A DNA stretch of 44,709 nt from Rhodovulum robiginosum (GCF_003944755.1 NZ_RWGU01000033.1:1-44709); one strand, 5' to 3'; counted from the first letter of the stretch, positions 24,503 through 34,118 are shown. A program made the numbers and translations. The notes: generated from the sequence alone by a model not told the origin.

Positions 24503-25591
24503 ATGGACACGGGCACCGGGGTTCTGCCCTCGCAGGAAATCGAGGCCATGCTCGCCCGCGGCGAGATCGCCGCCGACACGCCCCCTGCCCCCGATCAGGT
24601 CCAGCCCGCGTCGCTCGATTTGCGCCTGGGCCCGGTGGCCTACCGCGTGCGCGCCTCGTTCCTTGCCGGCGAGGGGCGCAGCGTGGCCCGGCGCCTCGCC
24701 GATTTCGAAATGCACCGCATCGACCTGTCAGCGGGCGCCGTGCTGGAAAAGGGCTGCGTCTACGTCGTGCCGCTGATGGAGCGGCTGGCGCTGCCCGCCG
24801 ACGTGCAGGCGGTGGCCAATGCCAAAAGCTCGACCGGCCGTCTCGACCTGCTGACCCGCGCGATTACCGATGGCGGCACCGAATTCGACCGCATCGCCGC
24901 GGGGTATGACGGCCCGCTTTATGCCGAGATCTGCCCGCGGTCCTTTTCGGTGCTGGTGCGCCCCGGTATGCGGCTGAACCAGATCCGGTTCCGGCGCGGC
25001 CAGGCCGTGCTGAGCGATGCCGAGCTTGGCGCCCTGCACGCCGAGCAGGGGCTGGTCACCGGCGGCCCGGCGGTCATTTCCGGCGGCCTGGGCTTTTCCG
25101 TCGACCTGCGCCCGGCGTCGGGCGATTTGCTGGGCTACCGCGCCAAGCCGCATGCCGGCGTCATCGACCTGGACCGGATCGGCGCCTACGACCCCGCCGA
25201 ATACTGGGAGGAGATCCGCAGCGACAGCGGGCAGGTCATCCTCGATCCGGGCGCCTTTTACATTCTGGTCAGCCGCGAAGCGGTGCATATCCCGCCCGAC
25301 TACGCCGCGGAAATGGCGCCCTATCTGGCGATGGTCGGCGAATTCCGGGTGCATTACGCGGGCTTCTTCGACCCCGGATTCGGCCATTCCGAGGCCGGAG
25401 GCACCGGATCTCGGGGTGTTCTCGAGGTCCGATGTCACGAAGCGCCTTTCGTGCTGGAACACGGTCAGGTTGTAGGCCGGCTGGTCTATGAACGCATGGC
25501 GGGCCGTCCCCGGCGGCTTTATGGAGCCGACATGGCGTCGAACTACCAGGGCCAGGGGCTGAAGCTTTCCAAACATTTTCGGGTGATCTGA
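24503..25591 (+). CDS. dcd: 2'-deoxycytidine 5'-triphosphate deaminase, long form
   Basis: 362 residues, about twice the E. coli Dcd length. This is the duplicated, long form frequent in alphaproteobacteria: two dUTPase-like beta-barrel halves. Each half has a recognisable block (QPASLDLRLGPVAYRVRA and KSSTGRLDLLTRAITDGGTE in the first; YAGFFDPGFGHSEAGGTGSR in the second). It deaminates dCTP to dUTP for dTTP supply. The ATG follows tRNA-Pro by 78 bp. Confidence 0.93.
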   Translation: MDTGTGVLPSQEIEAMLARGEIAADTPPAPDQVQPASLDLRLGPVAYRVRASFLAGEGRSVARRLADFEMHRIDLSAGAVLEKGCVYVVPLMERLALPADVQAVANAKSSTGRLDLLTRAITDGGTEFDRIAAGYDGPLYAEICPRSFSVLVRPGMRLNQIRFRRGQAVLSDAELGALHAEQGLVTGGPAVISGGLGFSVDLRPASGDLLGYRAKPHAGVIDLDRIGAYDPAEYWEEIRSDSGQVILDPGAFYILVSREAVHIPPDYAAEMAPYLAMVGEFRVHYAGFFDPGFGHSEAGGTGSRGVLEVRCHEAPFVLEHGQVVGRLVYERMAGRPRRLYGADMASNYQGQGLKLSKHFRVI

Positions 25592-25640
25592 GGCGCTTAC
25601 GCGCGGGTCCGGCCAGTCCGTCGCCGCGGCAAAGGATGAG

Positions 25641-25702
25641 TCACGCGCGCGTGATACGCCCTATCGTTTAAATTGTTTTTTTTAATCTTGTATAGGTATA
25701 AT
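25641..25702 (+). promoter_or_regulatory. Palindrome and sigma-70-like promoter before cytochrome c gene
   Basis: TCACGCGCGCGTGA (25641-25654) is a perfect 14-bp palindrome. It is followed by TTGTTT (25673-25678) and TATAAT (25697-25702), an 18-bp spacer apart. The surrounding AT-rich stretch is unlike the GC-rich neighbourhood. The palindrome lies just upstream of the -35, a usual position for an activator or repressor site. Confidence 0.5.
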
Positions 25703-25812
25703 TTTTGAAATTTTATTGCTTATCTCACGAATCATGCGCTAGCGTCTGTCCAGCACCCCGGAACAGCATACCACCGTATTCCGGGGTGATTGGGAAAAAA
25801 GGGGGACACCAC

Positions 25813-26613
25813 ATGAAACCGTTTTTGACGGGAAGCGCCGCATTTGCGGCAGGCATTGCGCTCTTTGCAGCCGTGGCCACGGCGCAACAGGACTTCACGC
25901 CGGATTACGCGATCGAGGACGACGCCGCCGATTTCGCGACGGAGGCGCCGGCCAATCCGTCCGAGCCCTGGATTTTGGCAGCCGGGGGGAGGATTTACGA
26001 CAACTGGTGGGAGGCCTTGAACAGGCCGGCGCCGCACTACATCACCCATCCGTCCTACCCGGAGGTCGGGCAGAAATCGGGTGCGGAGACCTGGCGGTGC
26101 AAGGAATGCCACGGCTGGGATTACGCCGGGGTGCAAGGCGTCTACCGCGCAGGCAGCCATTACACCGGCATCAAGGGGATCGAGGGCGCCAAGGGAAAAT
26201 CGGTGGCCGAGATCTTCGAGTTGCTGCGCGGCCCGGTCCATCTCTACAACCGCGAGATGATCCCGGACGATGCGCTGGCGCGGGTCGCGGCCTTCGTTTC
26301 GCGCGGCCAGTTCGACATGTCGGGCTATATCGACCCGTCGACCCGGCAGATCGTGGCCGGCGACATCAACCGCGGCCGCGAGGTCTTTCAGACGATCTGC
26401 GCCGCGTGCCACGGCTTTGACGGGCGCAAGCTGAACTGGGGCGGTCCGGGCGAGGATGCCTATATCGGCACCGAGGCCGTCGATGTGCCCGATGAGGTCT
26501 TGAACAAGATCATGCACGCCCATACCGGGGTCGAAATGATCAACCTTCAGGCCTTCGGCCCGGAGTTGGCGGTCGACGTGCTGCGCTACACCAGCACCCT
26601 GCCCACGGAATAG
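25813..26613 (+). CDS. Secreted dihaem cytochrome c
   Basis: 266 residues from MKPFLTGSAAFAAG; an earlier start lies in the promoter. A Sec signal peptide ends near VATAQQ. There are two CxxCH haem c sites: WRCKECHGWDY (about 96-104) and CAACHGFDG (about 200), the second in a classical class I domain with a late Met region. It is a periplasmic electron carrier or sensor; the partner is unknown. It is monocistronic with its own promoter and a hairpin after the stop. Confidence 0.87.
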   Translation: MKPFLTGSAAFAAGIALFAAVATAQQDFTPDYAIEDDAADFATEAPANPSEPWILAAGGRIYDNWWEALNRPAPHYITHPSYPEVGQKSGAETWRCKECHGWDYAGVQGVYRAGSHYTGIKGIEGAKGKSVAEIFELLRGPVHLYNREMIPDDALARVAAFVSRGQFDMSGYIDPSTRQIVAGDINRGREVFQTICAACHGFDGRKLNWGGPGEDAYIGTEAVDVPDEVLNKIMHAHTGVEMINLQAFGPELAVDVLRYTSTLPTE

Positions 26614-26627
26614 AGCAGTGACGACGC

Positions 26628-26659
26628 GGGGCCGCCTCTGCCTTTCGGCGGGCGGCCCC
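26628..26659 (+). terminator. Hairpin after cytochrome c gene
   Basis: A 9-bp perfect stem GGGGCCGCC / GGCGGCCCC with a 14-nt loop, 15 bp past the stop. No T-run follows, so intrinsic termination is uncertain. Confidence 0.4.
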
Positions 26660-26888
26660 GTGCCTTTCGGGGCCTGACGCCCCGGCCAGGTGCACCCGGG
26701 ACGGCCCGCCGGTAAACGGCACGCCAGAGGCCGCGCGGGGCGGGCGACACAACTCTTCAGACCGCATCACAGCCACGCCGCGCATCGGGGCGGTCTTTCA
26801 TGAAAAGTCGGATTTCCGGGTGACGCGACCAACCCGGCGCCATACTAAGCGGCATGGCCCGCCCATCGGGCCGGCCAGCGGCCTTGCC

Positions 26889-27554
26889 CTAGGCCTCGAC
26901 CGGTTCGATCAAGTCGGGACCGCTGGCCCGGTTGGAATTTACCGCCCTGCCCACCCGGTAAAGCCGCAACACGCCCTCTGCGGCCGGGCGCATCAGCACC
27001 GCCGCGCCGTGCCCCTCTTCGCCCAGCCAGAGCGGCCAGTCGGCGGCCTCCAAAATCACCGGCATCCGGTGATGGACCGGTGCCATCTCGGCATTCGCGT
27101 CGGTGGTGACGATGGCGCAGGTCGTCAGCGCCTCCTCCGCCTTCTCCCAGTCCTGCCAGATGCCGGCGAGGGCCATCGGCGCGCCATCGGCGCGGGTGAC
27201 GTACCAGGGCAGCTTTTCGCCCGCCCGCCCCGTGTGCCATTCGTAAAACCCCGAGGCCGGCACCAGGCACCGCCGCGACCGCGCCGCCGCGCGAAAGGCG
27301 GGCTTTTCGGCCAAGGTGTCGGCGCGGGCGTTGATCAGCAGCGGCCCGTCGGTCGGGCTCTTGTACCAGTGCGGGACAAAGCCCCAGCGCATCGGCCTGA
27401 GCCGCCTTTGACCCTCGGCGCTGGTAACGACCGCCACATCGTTGGTGGGGCACACGTTGTAATTGGGTCCCTCGGGCAGATCGTTCGATGGCACGGCCTC
27501 GAAAAGCCGCGCCATCGCCTCGGTCGGGTGGGTGATGGAAAACCGTCCGCACAT
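26889..27554 (-). CDS. SRAP protein (HMCES/YedK-like abasic-site shield)
   Basis: 221 residues from MCGRFSIT; the family needs Cys2 at the N-terminus after Met removal. Further family residues: NVCPTND, WGFVPHW, NARADTLAEKPAF, CLVPASGFYEW (with the catalytic Glu) and HHRMPVIL. SRAP proteins form a DNA-protein crosslink with abasic sites in single-stranded DNA and protect it. The gene runs toward 26889 and shares no obvious operon with the nucleotidase upstream (84-bp gap). Confidence 0.93.
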   Translation of the reverse strand: MCGRFSITHPTEAMARLFEAVPSNDLPEGPNYNVCPTNDVAVVTSAEGQRRLRPMRWGFVPHWYKSPTDGPLLINARADTLAEKPAFRAAARSRRCLVPASGFYEWHTGRAGEKLPWYVTRADGAPMALAGIWQDWEKAEEALTTCAIVTTDANAEMAPVHHRMPVILEAADWPLWLGEEGHGAAVLMRPAAEGVLRLYRVGRAVNSNRASGPDLIEPVEA

Positions 27555-27638
27555 GGGGCGAGCATAGCCCGGACCGGCACCGGGGATCAAAGTCAGGGCG
27601 CGCGCGGTCGCCACGCACGCGCGCGCGCCCGATGGCCG

Positions 27639-29201
27639 TTATTCGACGGCGGTGATGCGCCCGTCGGTATAGGGCTGGTAGGGCGCGTTCGCGGCCAGGT
27701 ACTCTGCCGTCACGTCGGCCAGGTCGGGCCCGAAGTCGTAGACGTCCGAGGCATTCACGAACATCTCGTAGCCGTCGCCGCCGTTGCGCACGTAGTTGTT
27801 GGACACCACGCCATAGGTCGCGTTCGGGTCGATGGGCGCGCCGCCCACCATGACATCGACCACCCGGCTGCCCGGTTCGGCCGCCGGGTTCCAGGTAAAC
27901 GTCATGCCCGCCACCTGCGGGAAGCGCCCGGCGCCGTCCTCGACCTGGCTCAGCCCGTTTTCCAGCGCATCGACGATGGTCTGGCCCGAGACGAAAAAGG
28001 TCGAGAGCGTGTTCTGAAACGGCAGCACGGTCAGAACCTCGCCCATGGTCACCGGCCCCGCGTCGATCGAGGCGCGCAGGCCGCCGCCGTTCTGGAAGGC
28101 GATCTGGATGCCCTGGTCCCTGACCCGGTCGAGCATCGCGTCGGCCACCAGGTTGCCCATCGGGCATTCCATCGCGCGGCAGACCGAGCGGTCGCCCTCG
28201 ATCGCCTCGGCGGATTCGGCCACCACCTTTTGCCGGATTTCCTCCAGCGGGCCGGCCAGCTCGCCGATGCGCGCCTTGGTGTCGGCGTCCTCGGTCACGG
28301 CGGCATCCATGATCAGCGGCTCGCCCACGGCCTCGGTGATCTCGCCGGCATCGTTGAAGGTCACGTTCAACTCGCCCAGGAACTTGCCGTAGGCATAGGC
28401 CGACACGATGGCGGTGCTGCCGACCATGGTCGGATAGGGCCCCTCGGCCCGGTCCGACGTGTTCGACAGGTAGGTGTTGGTGTGGCCCCCCACGATCACG
28501 TCCACCCCGGTGGTTTCGGCCGCGACGCGCTGATCGACGGCATAGCCCGAATGGCTGAGCACGATGATCTTGTTCACGCCCGCCTCGGTCAGCTTGTCCA
28601 CCTCGGCCTGCACCGCGCCCACCGGGTCGGTGAAGACGATGTTGGGGCCGGGGCTGGCCAGTTCGTCGGTATCCTGCGGCGTCAGGCCGATGAGGCCCAG
28701 CTTTTCGCCGCCGCGCTCGATCACCGTGGATTTCTCTATGGCCCCGGTCAGGAGGTCTTCGCCCGAAATATCGGCGTTCGACATAAGGATCGGAAAGTCG
28801 ACCGCGTCGACGAAACCGCGCAGCACCTCGGGGCCGTCGTCGAATTCGTGGTTGCCCACGGTCATCGCGTCATAGCCCATCTTGTTCATCATCTCGGCCG
28901 CGACCTGGCCCTTGTAGTAGGTATAGAAAAGCGTGCCCTGGAACTGGTCGCCGCCATCGACGAGGATGAAATTGTTGGTCCGCGCCTTGGCCGCGTCGAG
29001 CGCGCTCACCAGCCGCGCCGAGCCGCCGAAACATTCGCCCGCGGCGTTGTCCTCTTCCGAACAGCCCGAATCGTATTTCGAGATCGGCTCGAACCGGGCG
29101 TGGAAATCGTTGGTGTGCAAAATGGTCAGCGAATAATCGGCCTGGGCCATCCCGGCCGACAGCGCCAATACCGCAGCGGTAGAGAGGATGCGCGTTTTCA
29201 T
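27639..29201 (-). CDS. Secreted 5'-nucleotidase / UshA-like phosphoesterase
   Basis: 520 residues. Signal peptide to AQA (about 21). The metallophosphatase domain has LTILHTNDFHARFEP, VDGGDQFQGT, GNHEFDDGPE, VLSHSGYAVD and VGGHTNTY. The C-terminal 5'-nucleotidase domain has FQNGGGLRASIDAGPVT with a substrate-stacking region later (NNYVRNGGDGYEMF). It is a periplasmic nucleotide phosphatase or pyrophosphatase for nucleotide salvage and phosphate supply. The divergent 230-bp region upstream holds its promoter. Confidence 0.92.
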   Translation of the reverse strand: MKTRILSTAAVLALSAGMAQADYSLTILHTNDFHARFEPISKYDSGCSEEDNAAGECFGGSARLVSALDAAKARTNNFILVDGGDQFQGTLFYTYYKGQVAAEMMNKMGYDAMTVGNHEFDDGPEVLRGFVDAVDFPILMSNADISGEDLLTGAIEKSTVIERGGEKLGLIGLTPQDTDELASPGPNIVFTDPVGAVQAEVDKLTEAGVNKIIVLSHSGYAVDQRVAAETTGVDVIVGGHTNTYLSNTSDRAEGPYPTMVGSTAIVSAYAYGKFLGELNVTFNDAGEITEAVGEPLIMDAAVTEDADTKARIGELAGPLEEIRQKVVAESAEAIEGDRSVCRAMECPMGNLVADAMLDRVRDQGIQIAFQNGGGLRASIDAGPVTMGEVLTVLPFQNTLSTFFVSGQTIVDALENGLSQVEDGAGRFPQVAGMTFTWNPAAEPGSRVVDVMVGGAPIDPNATYGVVSNNYVRNGGDGYEMFVNASDVYDFGPDLADVTAEYLAANAPYQPYTDGRITAVE

Positions 29202-29432
29202 GTCTTGAGTCCCCTGTTGGTTAACATCCCCGAATGTGGCGCGCGGCCCGGGGGACTGTCAAAAGGTTCCGCGCGCTGCGGCCCCTTTCCCCGAGAGGCA
29301 AGGCACCCCGATCGGGTCCGGCGCGGACCGGGCCGCGGCAATCACCCGCCGGCGCACCGCCCGCGCACCGGCCGCGCAAGGGGCCGGGTGTCCCATTGAC
29401 CCGGCCCGAATTGCGGGGCATCACCTAGCCCC

Positions 29433-29771
29433 ATGCTGATCTACAAGATCTTTCGACGGGCGGAATGGGATGCCCTGCGCGCGGCGGGACGCACCGCCGG
29501 GGCACCGGTCGATCTTGCCGACGGCTTTATTCATTTCTCGACCGCCGAACAGGTGACCGGCACCGCCGAAAAGCATTTCGCCGGGGAAAGCGACCTCGTG
29601 CTGGTCGCCGTCGAGGCGGACCGGCTGGGCGACGCCCTGAAATGGGAGCCCTCGCGCGGCGGCGCGCTGTTTCCGCATCTCTACCGCGAGCTGCGGATGG
29701 CCGAGGTGGTGTGGGACAAGTCGCTGCCGATGGGCGCCACCGGGCATATCTTCCCCGAGGGTGTGGTATGA
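29433..29771 (+). CDS. DUF952 domain protein
   Basis: 112 residues. Family features: [44 protein letters not shown]. The function is not known; the fold is related to ADP-ribosyl-handling or Tpt1-like proteins by some reports (from memory). It overlaps pyrD by 4 bp (ATGA), so it is co-translated with it. Confidence 0.9.
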   Translation: MLIYKIFRRAEWDALRAAGRTAGAPVDLADGFIHFSTAEQVTGTAEKHFAGESDLVLVAVEADRLGDALKWEPSRGGALFPHLYRELRMAEVVWDKSLPMGATGHIFPEGVV

Positions 29772-30826
29772 ACCCGCTGGAACGCGCGGGCCTTGCGCTG
29801 CTGCACCGGATGGACCCCGAACGCGCCCATACACTCTCGCTGTCCGCGTTGAAATCGGGGCTGGTGCCGCTGCCGGGGCCGGTCAGCACCCCGCGGCTGA
29901 AAACCAGGCTCGCCGGGCTCGACCTGCCCAACCCGATCGGGCTGGCCGCGGGGTACGACAAGAACGCCGAGGCGCTGGCGCCGCTGGCGCGCGCGGGCTT
30001 CGGCTTTGTCGAGGTGGGCGCGGCCACGCCCCGGCCGCAGCCGGGCAACCCGCGCCCGCGCCTCTTTCGGCTGACCGGGGACCGCGCCGCGATCAACCGC
30101 TTCGGGTTCAACAACGACGGCATGGTGGCAATCGGCGCGCGGCTGGCCGCCCGGCCCGCCGGCGCGGTGATCGGGCTGAACCTGGGCGCCAACAAGGACA
30201 GCACCGACCGCGCGGCCGATTTCGCCGCGGTGCTGGCCCATTGCGGGCCGCATGTGGATTTCGCCACCGTGAACGTCTCTTCGCCCAATACCGAGCGGCT
30301 GCGCGATCTGCAGGGCAAAGCGGCGCTTTCGGCGTTGCTGGCCGGGGTCATGGCCGCGCGGGCCGACCTGCCCCGCGCGATCCCGGTGTTTCTAAAGATC
30401 GCGCCCGATCTGTCGGACGCCGAACTGGAAGAGGTTGCCGAGGTGGCGCTGGAGCGTGCGATTTCGGGGATCATCGCCACCAACACGACGCTCGCCCGTG
30501 GCGGGCTGACCAGCCCCCATGCGGCAGAGGCCGGCGGGCTGTCGGGCGCGCCGCTTTTCGCCCGCTCGACCCGGGTGCTGGCCCGGATTTCGGTCCTTAC
30601 GGAGGGCCGGCTGCCGCTGATCGGCGTGGGCGGCGTGGGCTCGGCCGAAGAGGCCTATGCCAAGATCCGCGCCGGGGCCAGCGCCGTGCAGCTTTATACC
30701 GCGCTGGTTTACAGCGGGCTCGGGCTGGTGGCCGAAATCGCGAACGGGCTCGACCGGCTCTTGGCGCGCGACGGGTTTGCCAGCGTGGCCGAGGCGGTCG
30801 GCACCGGACGGGAGGAGTGGGCATGA
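29768..30826 (+). CDS. pyrD: Quinone-dependent dihydroorotate dehydrogenase
   Basis: 352 residues, class 2. N-terminal helices (membrane/quinone entry) precede [20 protein letters not shown]. Catalytic Ser is in [16 protein letters not shown], and the FMN-phosphate region is [20 protein letters not shown]. It oxidises dihydroorotate to orotate in pyrimidine synthesis and passes electrons to the quinone pool at the inner membrane. ATGA overlaps on both sides join it to the DUF952 gene and arsC. Confidence 0.97.
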   Translation: MNPLERAGLALLHRMDPERAHTLSLSALKSGLVPLPGPVSTPRLKTRLAGLDLPNPIGLAAGYDKNAEALAPLARAGFGFVEVGAATPRPQPGNPRPRLFRLTGDRAAINRFGFNNDGMVAIGARLAARPAGAVIGLNLGANKDSTDRAADFAAVLAHCGPHVDFATVNVSSPNTERLRDLQGKAALSALLAGVMAARADLPRAIPVFLKIAPDLSDAELEEVAEVALERAISGIIATNTTLARGGLTSPHAAEAGGLSGAPLFARSTRVLARISVLTEGRLPLIGVGGVGSAEEAYAKIRAGASAVQLYTALVYSGLGLVAEIANGLDRLLARDGFASVAEAVGTGREEWA

Positions 30827-31170
30827 CGCAGGTGGTGATCTGGCACAACCCGCGCTGTTCGAAATCGCGCGCGGCGCTGAAGCTGATCGAGGACCGCCGC
30901 ATCGCGCCCGTGGTGCGCCGCTATCTCGACGACCGGCCCAGCCTGGCCGAGCTGCGGCTGGCCCGCGATACGCTGGGACTGCGGGCGGTCGAGATGATGC
31001 GGGTCAAGGAAAAGACCTTCCGCGAGTTGGGCCTGTCGCAGACCGACGAAGACGAGACGCTGCTGGCCGCGATGGCCGCCCATCCGATCCTGATCGAACG
31101 CCCCGTTGTGTTCGCCAACGGCAAGGCCGCGCTGGGCCGCCCGCCCGAGCGGGTGCTCGACATCCTGTGA
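30823..31170 (+). CDS. arsC: Arsenate reductase (ArsC/Spx-like, glutaredoxin type)
   Basis: 115 residues, starting [19 protein letters not shown] with the catalytic Cys at 12. Then [16 protein letters not shown] and [19 protein letters not shown], where the late Arg residues bind the oxyanion. It reduces arsenate with glutathione/glutaredoxin; some members are redox proteins of other roles. Its ATG overlaps the pyrD stop. Confidence 0.93.
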   Translation: MTQVVIWHNPRCSKSRAALKLIEDRRIAPVVRRYLDDRPSLAELRLARDTLGLRAVEMMRVKEKTFRELGLSQTDEDETLLAAMAAHPILIERPVVFANGKAALGRPPERVLDIL

Positions 31171-31288
31171 GCGGCGGTTTTCCCGGCTCGGCCATGCGAG
31201 AGGTAGGTCCACGTTTGCCCCGACCTGCGCAGCCCGCTCATTTGCTATTGCGGATGGCGAAATCGCAACTTGGCGCTTCAACGCCACC

Positions 31289-31327
31289 GTCCGTCCGAGC
31301 CGGACGCGCTCGGACGCTCGGACGGAC
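31289..31327. repeat. 12-bp inverted repeat between arsC and tRNA-Thr
   Basis: Perfect arms GTCCGTCCGAGC (31289-31300) and GCTCGGACGGAC (31316-31327) with a 15-nt loop that repeats the CGGAC motif. It is followed by AAACCGAGG and not by a T-run. It may be a factor-dependent terminator for the pyrD operon or a small palindromic repeat. Confidence 0.5.
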
Positions 31328-31371
31328 AAACCGAGGCGAGATAACATTTCCCGGCTAAAACAGCGGCTTGG

Positions 31372-31447
31372 TGGTGCCCCCAGAGAGACTCGAACTCCCG
31401 ACCCTCTGATTACAAATCAGATGCTCTACCAGCTGAGCTATAGGGGC
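31372..31447 (-). tRNA. tRNA-Thr (anticodon TGT)
   Basis: 76 nt with CCA on the minus strand. The acceptor GCCCCTA pairs with TGGGGGC (one G-T pair), the anticodon loop is TTTGTAA, and the T-loop is GTTCGAGTC. Confidence 0.95.
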
Positions 31448-31498
31448 GCTGGACCTGATCTAGCCGCCACCAGCCGCGCGCGCAAGGATTTCGCGGGC

Positions 31499-33148
31499 TC
31501 AGCGGTTGGCGCGTGCGAGGAAGGCGACGGCGATCAGCCCCACCGCGCTGACCAGCAGCGCGGCCGGGGCGGCATCGCCGAGGTTTTCCAGGCTCGCCTT
31601 CTCGTAGACGCGCGTGGCCAGCGTGTTGAAGTTGAACGGGCGCAGCAGCAGCGTCGCCGGCAGCTCTTTCACGCAATCGACGAAGACCAAGAGCAGCGCG
31701 GTGCCCACGGTGGGCCGGATCAGCGGCAGGTAGACAGCCCCCAGCGTGCCGCGCGCGCTGCGGCCCAGCGACCGTGCGGCCATCGGCAGGCTGGGTGCGA
31801 TCCGGCCCATCGCCGCATCGGCGGCCCCTTGCGCGATGGCGAAAAAGCGCACGCCGTAGGCATAGATGATGGCAAAGGCCGAGCCGGTCATGACGAGGCC
31901 GATATCGACGCCCAGGGCGCCCTCCACCGCGTCGGCCAGCGCGTTGTCGGCGGCGGCCATCGGGATCAGCAGGCCCACCCCCAGCACCGCGCCGGGCGCG
32001 GCATAGCCGATGGTGGTGACCGGCAGCAGCAGCTTGGGCAGCATCCGCCCCGTCAGCCGCACCCCGTAGACGAGAAACAGCGCCGCCGTCACCGTGCCCA
32101 GCGCCGCCAGCCCGCCCACCGTCAGCGTGTTCCACAGCGCGCGCAACAGGCCCGGGTCGATCCATGCCCCCCCTGCGCCGAAGGCGTGGGAGGCCAGAAC
32201 GCCGACCGGCAGCACGAAGCCCACCCCGACCGGCAGCGCGCAAAGCGCCGTCATCGCCCAGCCCGCGGCGCCCGTCACCCGCACAGGGTTGAGCGGCCGG
32301 TGATGGCGGGCGATATTGTGAAAGCGCAGGTTGCGGCGGCTGACCTTTTCCAGCGCCACAAGCGCCAGGATCATCGCCAGGATCACCATCGCGATCTGCG
32401 CGGCGCCACCGGCATTGCCGCTTTCCAGCCAGACCGAGAAGATGCCGGCGGTCAGGGTCTGAACGGCGAAATAATCGACCACGCCGAAATCGTTCACCGT
32501 TTCCATCATCACGATGGCCGCGCCCGCGGCGATGGCCGGGCGTGCCAGCGGCAGGCCGACGCGGGTGAACAGCCCCCAGGGCCCCGCGCCCAGCGCGCGC
32601 GCCACCTCGTAGGCGCCGCCGGACTGTTCGCGGAAGGCCGTGCGCGCCAGCAGGTAGACATAGGGGTATAGCGCCGCCGACAGCACCAGGATCGCCGCAC
32701 CGCGCGAACGGATCTCGGGGAACCAGTAGTCGCGCGCGCTTTGCCAGCCCATCAGGCCGCGCAATCCGGTCTGGACGGGTCCGGCATATTCCAGGAAATC
32801 CACCAGCGCGTAGGCGCCGACATAGGCCGGGATCGCCAGCGGCAGCAACAGCAGCCAGTCCAGCCAGCGCGACAGCGGAAACCGGTACATCGCCACCATC
32901 CAGGCGGCCCCCGTGCCCATCGCCGCAGACAGCCCCGCCACGCCGGCCATCAGAACACCGGTATTGCCCAGGTAGCGCGGCAGCGTGGTGTTAAGAAGAT
33001 GCGGCCAGACATTCTCGGCGGGGTTGAGCGCCAGCCACAGCACCGAGGCGATGGGCATCAGGACCGCCGCGGCGATCAATACCGCACCGACCGACCAGGG
33101 GTCGGGCCAGAGGCGGCGGGCTGGTAACCGAGTGTTTTGCTCAACCAT
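31499..33148 (-). CDS. Fe3+-type ABC transporter permease (FbpB/SfuB-like)
   Basis: 549 residues with about 12 membrane segments, i.e. two fused permease domains. Each has an EAA loop: YEVARALGAGPWGLFTRVGL with PLARPAIAAGA in the first half, ARSLGRSARGTLGAVYLPLI in the second. The size and arrangement are those of FbpB-type iron permeases; thiamine permease ThiP is the nearest alternative. It pairs with a periplasmic binding protein and an ATPase, neither in the window. Confidence 0.87.
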   Translation of the reverse strand: MVEQNTRLPARRLWPDPWSVGAVLIAAAVLMPIASVLWLALNPAENVWPHLLNTTLPRYLGNTGVLMAGVAGLSAAMGTGAAWMVAMYRFPLSRWLDWLLLLPLAIPAYVGAYALVDFLEYAGPVQTGLRGLMGWQSARDYWFPEIRSRGAAILVLSAALYPYVYLLARTAFREQSGGAYEVARALGAGPWGLFTRVGLPLARPAIAAGAAIVMMETVNDFGVVDYFAVQTLTAGIFSVWLESGNAGGAAQIAMVILAMILALVALEKVSRRNLRFHNIARHHRPLNPVRVTGAAGWAMTALCALPVGVGFVLPVGVLASHAFGAGGAWIDPGLLRALWNTLTVGGLAALGTVTAALFLVYGVRLTGRMLPKLLLPVTTIGYAAPGAVLGVGLLIPMAAADNALADAVEGALGVDIGLVMTGSAFAIIYAYGVRFFAIAQGAADAAMGRIAPSLPMAARSLGRSARGTLGAVYLPLIRPTVGTALLLVFVDCVKELPATLLLRPFNFNTLATRVYEKASLENLGDAAPAALLVSAVGLIAVAFLARANR

Positions 33149-33239
33149 ATCGCCGCTCTACAGGAAAGCCGATTTACTGTCCACAAATCCTCGTATAGTC
33201 ACGTCATACGCGTGTGAGAGGCAACACGGAGAGCGACAT

Positions 33240-34115
33240 ATGCAGCTCGTCTATCATATCGGGGCGCATTGCACCGACGAAGGGCTGCTGATGAAATGCC
33301 TGCAGAAAAACCGAAAGCGGCTGGCCGAAGAGGGAATCGTCGTGCCCGAGCCGGCGCGCGCGCGTCCCGTTCTGCGCGAGTCGATGATCTCGCTGCGGGG
33401 CAAGCCCGCACCGCGTGAGTTGCAGGAAACCATGCTCGACGCGATGATGGACGAGGACGGGGCCCGGCGGCTGATCTTTTCCAACGAGTCCTTCATATGC
33501 ATGCCCGCCAAGGTGCTGCAAGAGCACATGCTCTACCCCATGGCCGGGGAAAAGGCGACCTGGCTCGCCCAGTTGTTCCCCGAGGCGGGGTGCGAGTTCC
33601 ACCTCGCCATCCGCAACCCCGCCACGTTCGTCCCCGCGCTTTTCGCGCGCTCCAACGAAAAGAGCTTCGAAGGGTTCATCGCCGGTGCCGATCCCGGGCG
33701 GCTGGCCTGGTCGGACGTGGTGCGCCGTATCCGCAACGCCAACCCCGATGCCGAGTTCACCGTCTGGTGCAACGAGGACACGCCGCTGGTCTGGCGCGAC
33801 GTCTTGCGCAGCTTGTCCGGCCACGGCCCCGAGACCGAGCTTGAGGGCGCCGACGCGTTACTGGCGACGATCATGACCGAGGGCGGGCTGAAGCGTATGC
33901 GCGCCTACCTCGCCAGCAATCCGCCCAAGACCGAGCTGCAGCGCAGCCGCGTCGTGGCCGCCTTCCTCGACAAGTTCGCGATCCCCGAGGCGCTGGAGAT
34001 GGAACTCGACGTGCCCGGCTGGACCGAGGACCTGGTCGAGGACCTGACCGAGGCCTACGAGGAAGACATTTTCGCCATCGAACGCATGGATGGCGTGAAC
34101 TTCATCGCGCCCTAG
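33240..34115 (+). CDS. Degenerate sulfotransferase-like protein, unknown function
   Basis: 291 residues from MQLVYHIGAHCTDEG, with GGAG ten bases upstream. The opening recalls sulfotransferase P-loops (usual HIGAHKTGTT), with the Lys and Gly-Thr-Thr replaced by Cys-Thr-Asp-Glu. Further blocks fit the same fold: RRLIFSNESFICMP (usual isSE..f), FHLAIRNPATFVPALF (usual R.P..w..S.y). Loss of the PAPS-phosphate-binding residues suggests a non-catalytic or different role. The C-terminus is helical and acidic. It is divergent from the iron permease; no clear partner is visible. Confidence 0.75.
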   Translation: MQLVYHIGAHCTDEGLLMKCLQKNRKRLAEEGIVVPEPARARPVLRESMISLRGKPAPRELQETMLDAMMDEDGARRLIFSNESFICMPAKVLQEHMLYPMAGEKATWLAQLFPEAGCEFHLAIRNPATFVPALFARSNEKSFEGFIAGADPGRLAWSDVVRRIRNANPDAEFTVWCNEDTPLVWRDVLRSLSGHGPETELEGADALLATIMTEGGLKRMRAYLASNPPKTELQRSRVVAAFLDKFAIPEALEMELDVPGWTEDLVEDLTEAYEEDIFAIERMDGVNFIAP

Positions 34116-34118
34116 GCC

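Noticed and set aside
26820-29399. Long plus-strand open frame of 859 codons
   Set aside because: It lies antisense to the SRAP and 5'-nucleotidase genes, is rich in His/Arg/Gly as expected from the complement of a high-GC gene, and matches no family.
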